From Verrucomicrobiota bacterium (GTDB lineage Bacteria; Verrucomicrobiota; Verrucomicrobiia; Limisphaerales; SIBE01), in NCBI GenBank assembly GCA_016871515.1, contig VHDE01000044.1, positions 1 through 42,647 of the forward strand: DNA of 42,647 bases, in the 5' to 3' direction. Each line of letters starts with the position of its first letter. Positions within the stretch are counted from its first letter, which is position 1. The notes below the pieces were generated by a model. The model made no database searches and was not told where the DNA came from. It worked only from the letters and a program-made list of their open reading frames with translations. Below are positions 16,300 through 25,087 of the stretch, one piece after another. Made by a program: the position numbers and the translations under genes.

Positions 16300-17064
16300 G
16301 TGCAGGCCGAAGAACGACAACATCGGATCGCGGAATACCTTCAAAAGGTGGAGTTTGCGTCGCTGGAAGAATTGGCGCGCGAGGTTGAAGCATCTGTTTC
16401 AACGGTTCGGCGTGACTTGACGATTCTTGAGGCCGGAGGGGGGTTACGACGGACGCACGGCGGTGCTCGCGTGGTCAACCCGCGCTCGGATGAATTCATT
16501 TTCTCGACTCGCGACACACATCAACTAGCCGAGAAGGAAGTGATTGGCCGTGCTTGCGCAGACCTCATCCGGCCAAATCAAAGTGTCATCATTGATGCCG
16601 GGACGACCGTTTACCACGTGGCGCGTTACCTCGAGAACAAAACACCTCAGATCATTACGAACTCTCTGCCGGTTGCAAACCACTTCGCGTCGGCGAATCG
16701 CGTCGAGGTTATCGTCTCTGGTGGTGTGATTTATCCACGCCTCGGGGTGCTGGTGGGGCCGTTGGCCGTTGAGTCATTTTCGAAGATTCACGCGGACATA
16801 GCCGTCATGAGTGCTGGAGGAATTACTTTGGACGGAGTGACCAATTCGCATGGTCTCTTAATCGACATCCAGCGGGCGATGATCGCGGCGGCGCAAAAGG
16901 TGATTTTCTGCCTTGATCACACAAAGTTCGGGCGGCGTTCTGTGTCAGCGATGTGCGATTTGGACAGTATCGACATTATAGTGACCGACGGGAGAGCTCC
17001 CGAGGACCTTGTCAAAGGATTACGGGAGAGAGGAATCGAAGTGATTCTGGCCGCGGCAGAGTAG
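16300..17064 (+). CDS. DeoR-family transcription regulator
   Basis: This regulator of about 255 residues has an N-terminal DeoR winged helix (EERQHRIAEYLQ to LRRTHGGA, first 60 residues), with recognition helix STVRRDLTIL. The C-terminal sugar-phosphate-binding domain shows IIDAGTTVYHVARYL and VMSAGGITLDGVTNSH. DeoR proteins usually repress sugar-use operons until a phosphorylated sugar binds. The divergent position makes it the probable repressor of the BMC operon. There is no ATG. GTG 16300 (VQAEERQHR) or TTG 16291 are the candidate starts; I favour GTG but neither has a Shine-Dalgarno sequence. Confidence 0.88.
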   Translation: MQAEERQHRIAEYLQKVEFASLEELAREVEASVSTVRRDLTILEAGGGLRRTHGGARVVNPRSDEFIFSTRDTHQLAEKEVIGRACADLIRPNQSVIIDAGTTVYHVARYLENKTPQIITNSLPVANHFASANRVEVIVSGGVIYPRLGVLVGPLAVESFSKIHADIAVMSAGGITLDGVTNSHGLLIDIQRAMIAAAQKVIFCLDHTKFGRRSVSAMCDLDSIDIIVTDGRAPEDLVKGLRERGIEVILAAAE

Positions 17065-17103
17065 AACTTCACTTTCGTCAAACCTAAAGGCGGCGATTGC
17101 AAA

Positions 17104-17220
17104 CCGCAGATTTCGCAGATAACGCGGATAATAAAGAAGCTTCAGAGATCGCATCAATCATTCATCCTACACCTGATCCGATTGGCTTTGCAGCTGGTCC
17201 TGTATCCGCGTTAATCAGCG
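17104..17220. repeat. Inverted repeat between deoR gene and sigma cluster
   Basis: AACGCGGATA at 17121-17130 faces TATCCGCGTT at 17203-17212, with weaker pairing beyond (CGCAGAT/AATCAGCG). This is a common type of bacterial dispersed palindrome. No other feature is seen between 17065 and 17260. Confidence 0.5.
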
Positions 17221-17260
17221 TCATCAGCAGTTCAAATGCCCTTTAAGTCAACTGCTGAGT

Positions 17261-18658
17261 TTACGGCGCCGTTCGAACAGCTCGAATTCGGATTTCGTTG
17301 GTGCCGACAGACGCTTTGCCCTCGATTCGTCCCCATTGAAGAGATTCAAGCGAGGTTCCTGTGTTGGAGGCTGGCGCTTGGGCAGGTGAATGCGCTCGTC
17401 CAGCAAGACCGCCGGGGTTGGTTTGCATCCGGGTTGCTGGAAGAACGTTGCCAGTGAAAATCACTTGCTGTTGCAAGCTGCGGTTGGTGCCAATTGCTCG
17501 AAACGAAAGATTCTCGCCAGCAAGCAAACTGTCGGAATTGCTGATGGCGCGCCTGAGATTCGGGGCTTGGTTTTGCGCTTGGCCCGGTGCAACGCCGGAT
17601 AATTGAGCCGCTGACTCGGTTCTGATGCCGCGCCCGAGAGCTTCTTGATCTGACCTCGTGATTGTGCCGCGATAAACCGAGCCGTCGGCATCGACGATGT
17701 TGAGGTTATCGCCGTTCTGCTGCACTTGAAAAGAAGTGAGCACACCTTGTTGGATCGGCGTGCTGGAATAGCGTCGAAGCCGAGATGTCTCATCGGCTTG
17801 CGAGAAGTGAAACTGCCGCGAACTGGAATCGTCCGGCTGCGCAGGCAGGGATTTGAAATAGGCCTCGCCAGTGGAAATAGTGCCGCCGGCTGATCGAGTG
17901 TCCGATGTTGCCTGAGTGATCCTCTGCTCGAGGGCCGAAGAACTGATTGTCGCGGGCTGGCTCAAGCGGGTCTCTTGATCAGTCGCCTTGGCTAGTTGTG
18001 GAGTCGCATCACTGATGATGGGTGGCGTGGTTTCGGATGCTTTGGGTTCTTCTGGCCTCGATGTTACGGCTGGTCCGGCCGGGCTCGGAATGCTTTGCCC
18101 GATCGAAGCAACTGGAGTTTTCGCATCGGCGAGTTGTTCGTTAACGGAAGATTTCGTTCGCAACCCAAACCTGTCGGCAGATTCTGTCTGTAGTTCCTTA
18201 TCCTGATCATTACGGGAGAGGGTATTCTTCGAATCCAGCGATGAACCAGGTTCATTGAGCCGATCCGCCCGATTCGGCAGACCAGTTGTCGGCGCTGGGG
18301 CGCTATCATCGCCAATCACCTCGCTGAATGGAGTCTGTGCTCTGGTAGAACTGAAACGTTCGCTCTCCCGGTGACGCGTCATGTCAATCGGAGGCGTCGG
18401 ATTGTTGTCGGTTTGAACGAAGATGACTGCGGCTAACACCATGAGAACCGCTCCACCCATGGCGAAACGCAGCCAGAAACCTGAAAAGGCGCGCTGCGGG
18501 CCGCTGGCTGCCTTTCGTGGAAAAGTCCGCGCTGCTTCGGATTGCAGCAGGTTGCGCGTCGCCGGGTGCATCTCGAACGGAGCTCCGGCATCTTGGCGGC
18601 GCTTCTGCGCGTAAGCTTTGAGCAGCTTGTCTATAGGCTTGTCGGGTTCATTTGGCAT
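17261..18658 (-). CDS. Membrane-anchored partner of ECF sigma (anti-sigma-like)
   Basis: This 465-residue protein lies 13 bases downstream of an ECF sigma factor, with a good Shine-Dalgarno sequence (GGGAGG) before ATG 18658. It has a cytosolic N-terminus (1-60, with KPIDKLLKAYAQKRRQDAG), one membrane helix (about 62-82, FAMGGAVLMVLAAVIFVQ) and a long outer region. That region is rich in Ser, Thr, Pro and Gln (about 90-290) and ends in a more folded-looking part (VQQNGDNLNIVDADGSVYRG and later FRAIGTNRSLQQQVIFTGN). The layout is that of an anti-sigma factor, but no zinc-binding HxxxCxxC motif is seen. The role is inferred mainly from position and topology. Confidence 0.65.
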   Translation of the reverse strand: MPNEPDKPIDKLLKAYAQKRRQDAGAPFEMHPATRNLLQSEAARTFPRKAASGPQRAFSGFWLRFAMGGAVLMVLAAVIFVQTDNNPTPPIDMTRHRESERFSSTRAQTPFSEVIGDDSAPAPTTGLPNRADRLNEPGSSLDSKNTLSRNDQDKELQTESADRFGLRTKSSVNEQLADAKTPVASIGQSIPSPAGPAVTSRPEEPKASETTPPIISDATPQLAKATDQETRLSQPATISSSALEQRITQATSDTRSAGGTISTGEAYFKSLPAQPDDSSSRQFHFSQADETSRLRRYSSTPIQQGVLTSFQVQQNGDNLNIVDADGSVYRGTITRSDQEALGRGIRTESAAQLSGVAPGQAQNQAPNLRRAISNSDSLLAGENLSFRAIGTNRSLQQQVIFTGNVLPATRMQTNPGGLAGRAHSPAQAPASNTGTSLESLQWGRIEGKASVGTNEIRIRAVRTAP

Positions 18659-18671
18659 ATAGGCCTCCCAA

Positions 18672-19292
18672 TTAGACGGAAAAGGGCGTGGTTTTCTCCC
18701 TCGAAAAAATTGTGCGAGTAATCGCCTCGAGCCGGTCGAGGCATTTGCTCAGGCGCGAGCTAACTGTTTTTGGATTCAACAAGAGCGCCGTGGCGATCTG
18801 TTCATAACTGAGATCCGCGAAATAGCGCAGTTCGATGATTTTCCGGCACGGATCCCCCAATTGATCGAGCGCTTGGCGAACGAGAATCAGGCGTTCTTCG
18901 CTCATCGCTGAGACGTCGGGCGTTGGCAAGCTGCTGGGTGGATCGAGTGACAAGCCGGTTTCGGCGTCCTCTGCTGGCAACGAAATGGGCGCCTGGCCGC
19001 CGCCACGTTTAGCGGCGTGTTGGCGCTCTCGGTAATCGCGCGACTTATTGGCGGCAATACGGAAAAGCCACGTCTGGAGTTGGCTGCTTCCACGGAATGA
19101 ATCCAAGCTTTTGATCACCGAAAGAAAGACTTCCTGGCAAATCTCTTCGACATCCTCTTTGCTAAAAAGTGGCCCCAACTGAAACACAAAGCGGGCCACG
19201 GCTGGGTAATGTTGGTCGAAGAGCTCATCCCACGCCGCAGATTCGCCCTTGCGACAACGGGCGATCAAATCAGCTTCGCTGGTGAAACTCAT
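18672..19292 (-). CDS. ECF-family RNA polymerase sigma factor
   Basis: This extracytoplasmic-function sigma factor of about 206 residues directs RNA polymerase to a stress-type regulon. Region 2 is seen in ELFDQHYPAVARFVF, EEICQEVFLSVIKSLDSFRG and LQTWLFRIAANKSRDYRE. Region 4 is seen in LGDPCRKIIELRYFADLSYE and IATALLLNPKTVSSRLSKCL. I start at ATG 19292 (MSFTSEADLIARC), since the longer frame reads into the palindromic upstream region. The next gene down codes for a membrane protein that may hold it inactive. The linker between regions 2 and 4 is long (about 45 residues). Confidence 0.9.
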   Translation of the reverse strand: MSFTSEADLIARCRKGESAAWDELFDQHYPAVARFVFQLGPLFSKEDVEEICQEVFLSVIKSLDSFRGSSQLQTWLFRIAANKSRDYRERQHAAKRGGGQAPISLPAEDAETGLSLDPPSSLPTPDVSAMSEERLILVRQALDQLGDPCRKIIELRYFADLSYEQIATALLLNPKTVSSRLSKCLDRLEAITRTIFSREKTTPFSV

Positions 19293-19336
19293 GCCAAGAA
19301 ACTTATAATAGAAGCCCGGCCAATTGCCAACTGCCA

Positions 19337-19396
19337 CTGATTTAGCGAAGCGCAGCGCTGTGCCGTGCGGCACAGCGCTGCGCTTCGCTAAATCAG
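19337..19396. repeat. Perfect 60-nt palindrome (29-bp arms)
   Basis: Arms 19337-19365 and 19368-19396 are exact reverse complements around a 2-nt centre (TG). The left arm starts CTGATTTAGCGAAGCGCAGC. It lies in the 187-bp gap between divergent sigma-factor and corA genes, so it is not a 3'-end terminator for either. A dispersed palindromic element or a hairpin in a leader RNA are both possible. Confidence 0.9.
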
Positions 19397-19479
19397 GAAC
19401 AAACTTGCGTTGAAGTCGGTTCCTCCTAAGATGCGGACGAAATTTGACGCGACTTGCAGAGAGTTGGCTTCATTAACCC

Positions 19480-20484
19480 ATGATTCGGTCATTTGCCTTT
19501 ACGACTCAAGGCCGTTTGCACAGCAAGGATATCGAAACCTTTCTGATGCCGACGTTGCTGGCCGATACGAATTTGTTTCTTTGGGTTGATTTGGAAAAGC
19601 CTACGCCGGAGGAAACCAAATTTCTGTTGGAAGATGTGTTCCATTTCCATCCGTTGTCGATCGAGGATTGTGTGATGGTGAGTCCTTCGCCGAAGGTGGA
19701 AGAGTACATTCCGAAAGAGGAAGATCGTTTCACGCCCTATTTGTTCATGGTCATTCACGCAGTGGACTACAGCCGCAAGGATGGAGTTTTTGCCACGAGC
19801 GAATTGAATTTCTTTCTCGGAAAGAATTTTCTCGTGACTTACCACGAAGTTCCGCTGCGCAGCGTTTCCTCGACCGAAGAGCGTTGCATGAAGAGCACGG
19901 TGCATATCGCGCGCGCGCCCGATCGAGTGGCTCACAATTTGTTGGATTCGATTGTTGAAAACTACAAACCGGCCCTCGAGGAATTGTCCCTGGAGATTGC
20001 CGAGTTAGAGAACCAGGCGTTGCAAAAACCGACGAGAGGAACGCTGAATCGAATCCTCCAAATCAAGAAGGAGGTTCTTCATTTGCGCCAGATCATCGGT
20101 CCGCAGCGAGAAGTCCTGGCTCGGTTTGCGCGCGGTGAATTTAAGCTGATTCGCGCCCATTTAGTGCCGTACTACCGAAATGTTTATGATGGCCTGTTCC
20201 ACATTTCGGAGCTGGCCCAGAATTATACCGATTCGTTGACTGGCATTCTCCAGGTTTACCTCAACATGTCATCGAACCAGACGGGCGAAGTCGTAAAGTT
20301 GCTGACGATGATCACGGTCATTACGACGCCGATGATGATGATTGGGACGTGGTACGGGATGAATTTCACGAACATGCCTGAGACGGATTGGAAGCATGGG
20401 TATCTCTTGATTGCATTCGTTACAGCCATATCAACCTGGCTGACGTATTGGTACTTCAAGAGGAGAGGATGGCTCAAACGTTAG
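19480..20484 (+). CDS. corA: CorA-type Mg2+/Co2+ transporter
   Basis: This 334-residue CorA-family divalent cation channel sits in the inner membrane. It has a large cytosolic N-terminal domain and two C-terminal helices (about 270-292 and 303-323). The signature GMN filter motif is present as YGMNF at the end of the first helix, followed by a periplasmic loop with NMPETDW. The C-terminus is positively charged (KRRGWLKR). It is the first gene of a run with only 3 bases to the sensor kinase gene, so co-transcription with the two-component pair is likely. Coupling of a cation channel to a sensor is unusual, but the gene itself is typical. Confidence 0.93.
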   Translation: MIRSFAFTTQGRLHSKDIETFLMPTLLADTNLFLWVDLEKPTPEETKFLLEDVFHFHPLSIEDCVMVSPSPKVEEYIPKEEDRFTPYLFMVIHAVDYSRKDGVFATSELNFFLGKNFLVTYHEVPLRSVSSTEERCMKSTVHIARAPDRVAHNLLDSIVENYKPALEELSLEIAELENQALQKPTRGTLNRILQIKKEVLHLRQIIGPQREVLARFARGEFKLIRAHLVPYYRNVYDGLFHISELAQNYTDSLTGILQVYLNMSSNQTGEVVKLLTMITVITTPMMMIGTWYGMNFTNMPETDWKHGYLLIAFVTAISTWLTYWYFKRRGWLKR

Positions 20485-20487
20485 GAT

Positions 20488-21768
20488 ATGCCTGCGACCA
20501 AATCGAGCTTCCTGGATAAAGTACTCGGACGTATCGGGCGCTTGGATACGCACGGTTTGCAAACCGTGGTTCAGCGTCTGGCCCGCGAGCGCACCTTCCT
20601 GGAAACCTTATTCAACACCATCGAGGACGGGGTTCTCGTGGTCGATGAGACGGGCCGTATCCTCTATTATAATCACGCGGCGACTCATATCCTTGGATGG
20701 CAGGGGCAGTCGGCGGAAGGCCAGCATATCTCGCGGTTTCTACCCGAAGTTTATTGGGACAAAATATCAGCGCTCGACAGCTCGGGTGGACAGAGAATCG
20801 TCCGTCACGAATTCGAAATTGGCTATCCCAGGCAGCGTTTTCTCAGGCTTTATGCGGCTCCATTGGATGGCGAGTCGCGCGGCAGTTCAGGAATGGCGTT
20901 GATTCTCCACGATGCCACCGAAGCCCGACAAAAGACTTTCGAAGCTATCGAGAGCGAACGGGTCCAGGCGCTGACACTTCTGGCCGCCAGTGTGGCCCAC
21001 GAGATTGGCAATCCGCTCAATGCGTTGAACCTCCATGTTCAGTTGATGGAACGGGAACTCAAAAAGCTTCGGCAAACGATCTCCGGATGGAGCCGCCCCA
21101 GAAACGCCGGCGCACGCCAACCCGCAACAGCGAATGGATCGGAGACCGACATTGCACATGTCCGCACTGAGACGGAGGAAAGTGTCGGCAAGCTGGAGAG
21201 CTTTCTGTCCGTCGCCAAGAATGAAATCACTCGGCTTGATTATATTATCACGCAATTTCTTCAAGCGATCCGGCCCACACAACCAAACTTACGAATGGCA
21301 TCGCTCAACGATGTGGTCCTCGAAACGCTGGAACTGTTGCGGCCGGAGTTTGACAATCGCGGCCAAACGATCGAGCAGAAGCTGGCGCAACCGCTCCCGA
21401 ATGCTCCATTAGATCCAGGGCAAATGAAGCAAGTTCTCGTGAACCTTGCGAAAAACGCCATGCAATCAATGAGCAAAGGCGGCCTCTTGGCTGTCCAAAC
21501 GGGCGCAACCTTAGATGAAGTGTGGGTAAGCATTTCAGACACGGGCCGTGGCATTCCGCCCGAACAATTGAATCGCATTTACGAACCATTCTTCACCACG
21601 AAGAAAAAAGGGTCGGGCCTCGGGCTGATGATCGTTCAGCGCATCGTGCGCGGACATGGCGGGCGGATCGAATTGGAAAGCCGGGTCGGCCGCGGCACGA
21701 TGTTTCGCATTTGGCTGCCGATGCGGGAACGCCAAACGCGTCTGCTGGAGGCGCGTCTCCATGATTAA
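20488..21768 (+). CDS. PAS-domain sensor histidine kinase (NtrB-like)
   Basis: This 426-residue soluble histidine kinase has no membrane segment. A PAS domain lies at about 35-150 (LFNTIEDGVLVVDETGRILY). The dimerisation/phospho-acceptor box ASVAHEIGNPLNALNLH carries His171. The ATPase domain has VLVNLAKNAMQSM (N box), ISDTGRGIPPEQL (G1) and GSGLGLMIVQRIV (G2). An insertion of about 35 residues between the two helices of the dimerisation domain is hydrophilic (RPRNAGARQPATANGSETDI). Its end overlaps the response regulator start by 8 bases (ATGATTAA), so the two are a cognate pair. The sensed signal is unknown. Confidence 0.92.
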   Translation: MPATKSSFLDKVLGRIGRLDTHGLQTVVQRLARERTFLETLFNTIEDGVLVVDETGRILYYNHAATHILGWQGQSAEGQHISRFLPEVYWDKISALDSSGGQRIVRHEFEIGYPRQRFLRLYAAPLDGESRGSSGMALILHDATEARQKTFEAIESERVQALTLLAASVAHEIGNPLNALNLHVQLMERELKKLRQTISGWSRPRNAGARQPATANGSETDIAHVRTETEESVGKLESFLSVAKNEITRLDYIITQFLQAIRPTQPNLRMASLNDVVLETLELLRPEFDNRGQTIEQKLAQPLPNAPLDPGQMKQVLVNLAKNAMQSMSKGGLLAVQTGATLDEVWVSISDTGRGIPPEQLNRIYEPFFTTKKKGSGLGLMIVQRIVRGHGGRIELESRVGRGTMFRIWLPMRERQTRLLEARLHD

Positions 21769-23143
21769 GCCGATGCTTCTCATTGTGGATGACGAGAAGC
21801 CGACGCGCGACGGCCTGCGCGCGGCATTGGAAGACCGCTACGACGTTTATTTGGCCGATGATGCGTCTTCCGCAATGGAATTGTTGGAAAAGGAACATTT
21901 TGACGTGTTATTGACGGACTTTCGTTTGCCGAGCGAGGACGGAATGAAATTGATTGTCCGGGCCAAATCCCTGCCTAAACCGCCGATTTGCATTCTCATG
22001 ACGGCCTATGGTTCGGAGGAAGTGGCGGTTGAGGCCATCAAACGCGGAGCGGACGATTACATTGCCAAAGGACGCCTTCAGTTGGACGAACTCGAGATGC
22101 GCATCAACCGCGCGTTGCGGCATCAAAAATTGGAGGTCGAAAACGAATCGCTCAAACAGCAGCTCGACAAAAAATTTGGCATCGAAAACATCATCGGCGA
22201 ATCGCTGGCGATGCAGAAGGTCTTTGAAATTGTCCGGCAAGTCGCTCCCACTCGTGTGACGGTGCTTATTCAGGGCGAAAGCGGAACCGGCAAAGAATTG
22301 ATCGCAAAAGCCATTCATCAGCTGAGTCCTCGTTCCCGCCATCGATTGGTCTCGGTGCATTGCGCCGCGCTTTCGCCCACGTTGCTGGAAAGCGAACTGT
22401 TCGGCCATGAGAAAGGCGCCTTCACCGGAGCTCACGAACGCCGGATCGGGCGATTCGAGGACGCCCAAGGCGGCACGTTGTTCCTGGATGAGATCGGAGA
22501 AATCGATGCGGCCATTCAGGTCAAACTGCTGCGCTTTCTGGGGGAGCGAACCTTCGAACGGGTCGGATCAAACAAAACGGTGACTGCGGACGCGCGCTTG
22601 ATTACCGCCACAAACAAAAATCTGCGCGCACTCGTGCAGGAGGGAAGGTTCCGGGAGGACCTCTTCTTTCGTTTGAGCGTTGTCGAATTGAGGTTGCCTC
22701 CGCTGCGCGAGAGAGCGTCGGATATTCCGCTGCTCGCTCGGAGTTTTTTGACCGAGTTTTCCCGCGAGCATGGCAAACCAGTCGCGGACTTTGCGTCTGA
22801 AGCCATCGCTGCGTTGATGACCTATTCCTGGCCGGGCAACGTGCGCGAGCTGCGGAGTGAAATTGAGCGGGCCGTTGTCTTATCACAGAAAGAGCGAGAG
22901 CGAATTGAGTTGCCGGATCTCTCCGAGAACGTGAGAGGCGAGCAACAGGGATTTGGGACCGGAACAAACAATAAATCACCCTCCGCTCCGTCGGGTTTGA
23001 AGGTGGAAGAAGCGGAAAAGCAATTAATCATTCATGCCTTGAAAGAAGCGAAGGGAAACCGCACGCTGGCAGCGAAAAAACTTGGCATTAGCCGGCGGAC
23101 GTTACACCGGAAGCTAAATGCTTATCACTTAGAAGGATTCTAA
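21761..23143 (+). CDS. NtrC-family sigma-54 response regulator
   Basis: This response regulator of about 460 residues has a receiver (1-120, phospho-acceptor Asp53 in LLTDFRLPSEDG), a sigma-54 AAA+ domain and a Fis-type helix-turn-helix. Walker A GESGTGKE is near 172-179 and the sigma-54 contact loop GAFTGA near 220-225. The HTH GNRTLAAKKLGISRRTLHRK lies near the C-terminus. I start at ATG 21761, which has GGAG ten bases upstream; a longer frame has no receiver-like sequence. It should activate sigma-54 promoters when phosphorylated by the preceding kinase. It precedes exopolysaccharide genes, its likely targets, but no clear -24/-12 site was seen before them. Confidence 0.93.
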   Translation: MIKPMLLIVDDEKPTRDGLRAALEDRYDVYLADDASSAMELLEKEHFDVLLTDFRLPSEDGMKLIVRAKSLPKPPICILMTAYGSEEVAVEAIKRGADDYIAKGRLQLDELEMRINRALRHQKLEVENESLKQQLDKKFGIENIIGESLAMQKVFEIVRQVAPTRVTVLIQGESGTGKELIAKAIHQLSPRSRHRLVSVHCAALSPTLLESELFGHEKGAFTGAHERRIGRFEDAQGGTLFLDEIGEIDAAIQVKLLRFLGERTFERVGSNKTVTADARLITATNKNLRALVQEGRFREDLFFRLSVVELRLPPLRERASDIPLLARSFLTEFSREHGKPVADFASEAIAALMTYSWPGNVRELRSEIERAVVLSQKERERIELPDLSENVRGEQQGFGTGTNNKSPSAPSGLKVEEAEKQLIIHALKEAKGNRTLAAKKLGISRRTLHRKLNAYHLEGF

Positions 23144-23146
23144 TAT

Positions 23147-24961
23147 ATGCCCGGATTGCAGGACTGGATTCATAAACTAGAAGAAGGAGAGTGGGTACGT
23201 TACATCAAAATGGGGGTTGTGGTGTTGGGGTTGCTCGGTTTGACCGTTGTTTACGACATTCGCGAGTTCAAGAATTTTAATACTCAGGAAGCCATGGACG
23301 GCGCGCAGCTGGCGCGGAACATCTCCGAGGGGAATGGTTACACAACCGACTTCATTCGGCCGCTCAGCATTTACATGCTGCAGAAGCACCGGGGCGAGGA
23401 AGCGGCGCCGGTTCTTAGAACGGATCACCCCGACCTGGCCAACCCGCCGGTTTATCCGCTGCTCTTGGCCGGTTTCATGATGGTTGCGCCTTTCGAGCAC
23501 GCGATTCCGGCAAGTTTCTTGTCGACGTTACGTTATCAACCGGAGGTGCTGATCGCCTTCTTGAACCAGTTCCTTTTCTTTGTGGCCGCCTTCATGGTTT
23601 TCCGCCTGGCGCGGCGTCTGTTCGATAGTGGCGTCGCGTGGGTGTCGGCGCTCATCGTCGTGGGGGCGGACCTGCTTTGGCGTTTCAGCGTTTCGGGCCT
23701 GTCCACGATGTTGTTAATCGTAATCTTCCTGGGAGTCGTTTGGTGTCTCGTTACCCTGGAACAGAATCAAAGGGAAGGTAAAAGGGCCAACCTATGGTTT
23801 ATTCTGATGGCAGTATTGACGGGCGCACTGGTTGGCTTGGGGGGGTTAACGCGCTATTCATTTAGCTGGTTGATCATTCCAGTGGCAGCCTTTCTTGCGC
23901 TCTACTTTGGCGGGCGGCGGGTGGCTCTTAGCTTGGCTGCGGTGGCGGCGTGTTTGTTAGTCATTTCGCCGTGGCTAGCGCGAAACTATCAACAGAGCGG
24001 CACGTTGTTCGGAATTGCTGGCTATGCCGTTTATTATGAGACCGACCCGTTTCAGGGCAACCGCTTGGAGCGCTTCCTGAACGAGAGTTTTGAGCAGGAA
24101 GCGTCGCGAGCTGAATTCCGGCAGTTTGTTCGCAAGTTGATCGTCAACTCCGGTCAGATTATCCAGAACGAGGTGCCGAAGTTGGGGGGAAGCTGGGTCT
24201 CGGCATTCTTCCTCGCTGGCTTGTTACTGCCATTCCGGAGTGTGGCATTAACGCGCTTCCGACTCTTTCTGCTGATGTGTCTGGCGGTCTTAATCGTAGC
24301 GCAAGCGCTAGGGAGAACGCACCTCAGCACCGTTTCCCCCGAGATCAATTCGGAAAACCTCCTCGTGTTGCTCGCTCCGGTAGTCTTCATTTTCGGAGTG
24401 GCCATGTATTTCATTCTGTTGGATCAGATCAGCTTGCCATTTCCACAATTGCGGAACGTGGTCACGGGAGTTTTCTGGGTGTTCACTTGCGCGCCACTGA
24501 TCTTTACACTTTTACCGCCGCCAACGTATCCGGTGACCTATCCGCCCTATTGGCCGCCTGGGATTCAAGACATTTCCAAGTGGATGAAAGAAGACGAATT
24601 GATGATGAGTGACATGCCTTGGGCCGTAGCGTGGTACGGCAATCGAAAATGCATCTGGGTGACGGTCGATGCGCCCTTCGAGTCTCGGCTCCAGTCCCAA
24701 GAAAAAAGCGATTTCTTCACCATTTACGATTACCAGAAACCGATTCAGGGACTTTATCTGACGACCTTGACCACGGATGCGCGATTTTACTCCCAAATGC
24801 TCAAGGACAAGGACTACGCCTGGGGAAGGTTCATGCTCGAGTGTTTGCTGAGGACGAATGTGCCGACCGGGTTTCCTTTGAAAGCAGCGCCGCGTGGATT
24901 TCTCCAGCATGGACAGCTCTTTTTGACCGATCACGAACGGTGGAAGAAGCCTTTGCAATAA
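23147..24961 (+). CDS. GT39/ArnT-like membrane glycosyltransferase
   Basis: This 604-residue integral membrane protein has many hydrophobic helices (first at about 21-40) and the general layout of the PMT/ArnT (GT-C) superfamily. These enzymes move a sugar from a lipid-phosphate donor to a periplasmic acceptor. The first outer loop holds acidic residues (REFKNFNTQEAMDGAQLARN) and a DHPDLANPPVYPLLL segment like the conserved loop of the family. A soluble C-terminal part (about 480-604) follows the last helix. It begins 3 bases after the response regulator stop, so it belongs to the same transcription unit. The acceptor is unknown; a role in surface polysaccharide is inferred. Confidence 0.78.
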   Translation: MPGLQDWIHKLEEGEWVRYIKMGVVVLGLLGLTVVYDIREFKNFNTQEAMDGAQLARNISEGNGYTTDFIRPLSIYMLQKHRGEEAAPVLRTDHPDLANPPVYPLLLAGFMMVAPFEHAIPASFLSTLRYQPEVLIAFLNQFLFFVAAFMVFRLARRLFDSGVAWVSALIVVGADLLWRFSVSGLSTMLLIVIFLGVVWCLVTLEQNQREGKRANLWFILMAVLTGALVGLGGLTRYSFSWLIIPVAAFLALYFGGRRVALSLAAVAACLLVISPWLARNYQQSGTLFGIAGYAVYYETDPFQGNRLERFLNESFEQEASRAEFRQFVRKLIVNSGQIIQNEVPKLGGSWVSAFFLAGLLLPFRSVALTRFRLFLLMCLAVLIVAQALGRTHLSTVSPEINSENLLVLLAPVVFIFGVAMYFILLDQISLPFPQLRNVVTGVFWVFTCAPLIFTLLPPPTYPVTYPPYWPPGIQDISKWMKEDELMMSDMPWAVAWYGNRKCIWVTVDAPFESRLQSQEKSDFFTIYDYQKPIQGLYLTTLTTDARFYSQMLKDKDYAWGRFMLECLLRTNVPTGFPLKAAPRGFLQHGQLFLTDHERWKKPLQ

Positions 24962-24995
24962 CTCCTTCGTTATTACGCGTTACCGAGATTTCTAA

Positions 24996-25024
24996 TTGAC
25001 AAGCGAATTGGCTAAACGTAAAAA
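24996..25024 (+). promoter_or_regulatory. Putative sigma-70 promoter of the barrel gene
   Basis: A consensus TTGACA at 24996-25001 is followed, 17 bases later, by TAAAAA (25019-25024, four of six matches to TATAAT). A leader of about 55 bases then runs to ATG 25088. This would separate the exopolysaccharide export genes from the corA operon. Confidence 0.45.
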
Positions 25025-25087
25025 GAACCAGCTTTTCAATTATACAGTTCTTGGGCGGAAACTTGTTGATACAGGAAAAATTACAAT

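Noticed and set aside
24962-25087. Sigma-54 (-24/-12) promoter before the barrel gene, expected from the nearby NtrC-type regulator
   Set aside because: No GG-N10-GC arrangement resembling TGGCAC-N5-TTGC was found; a sigma-70-like pair fits better.
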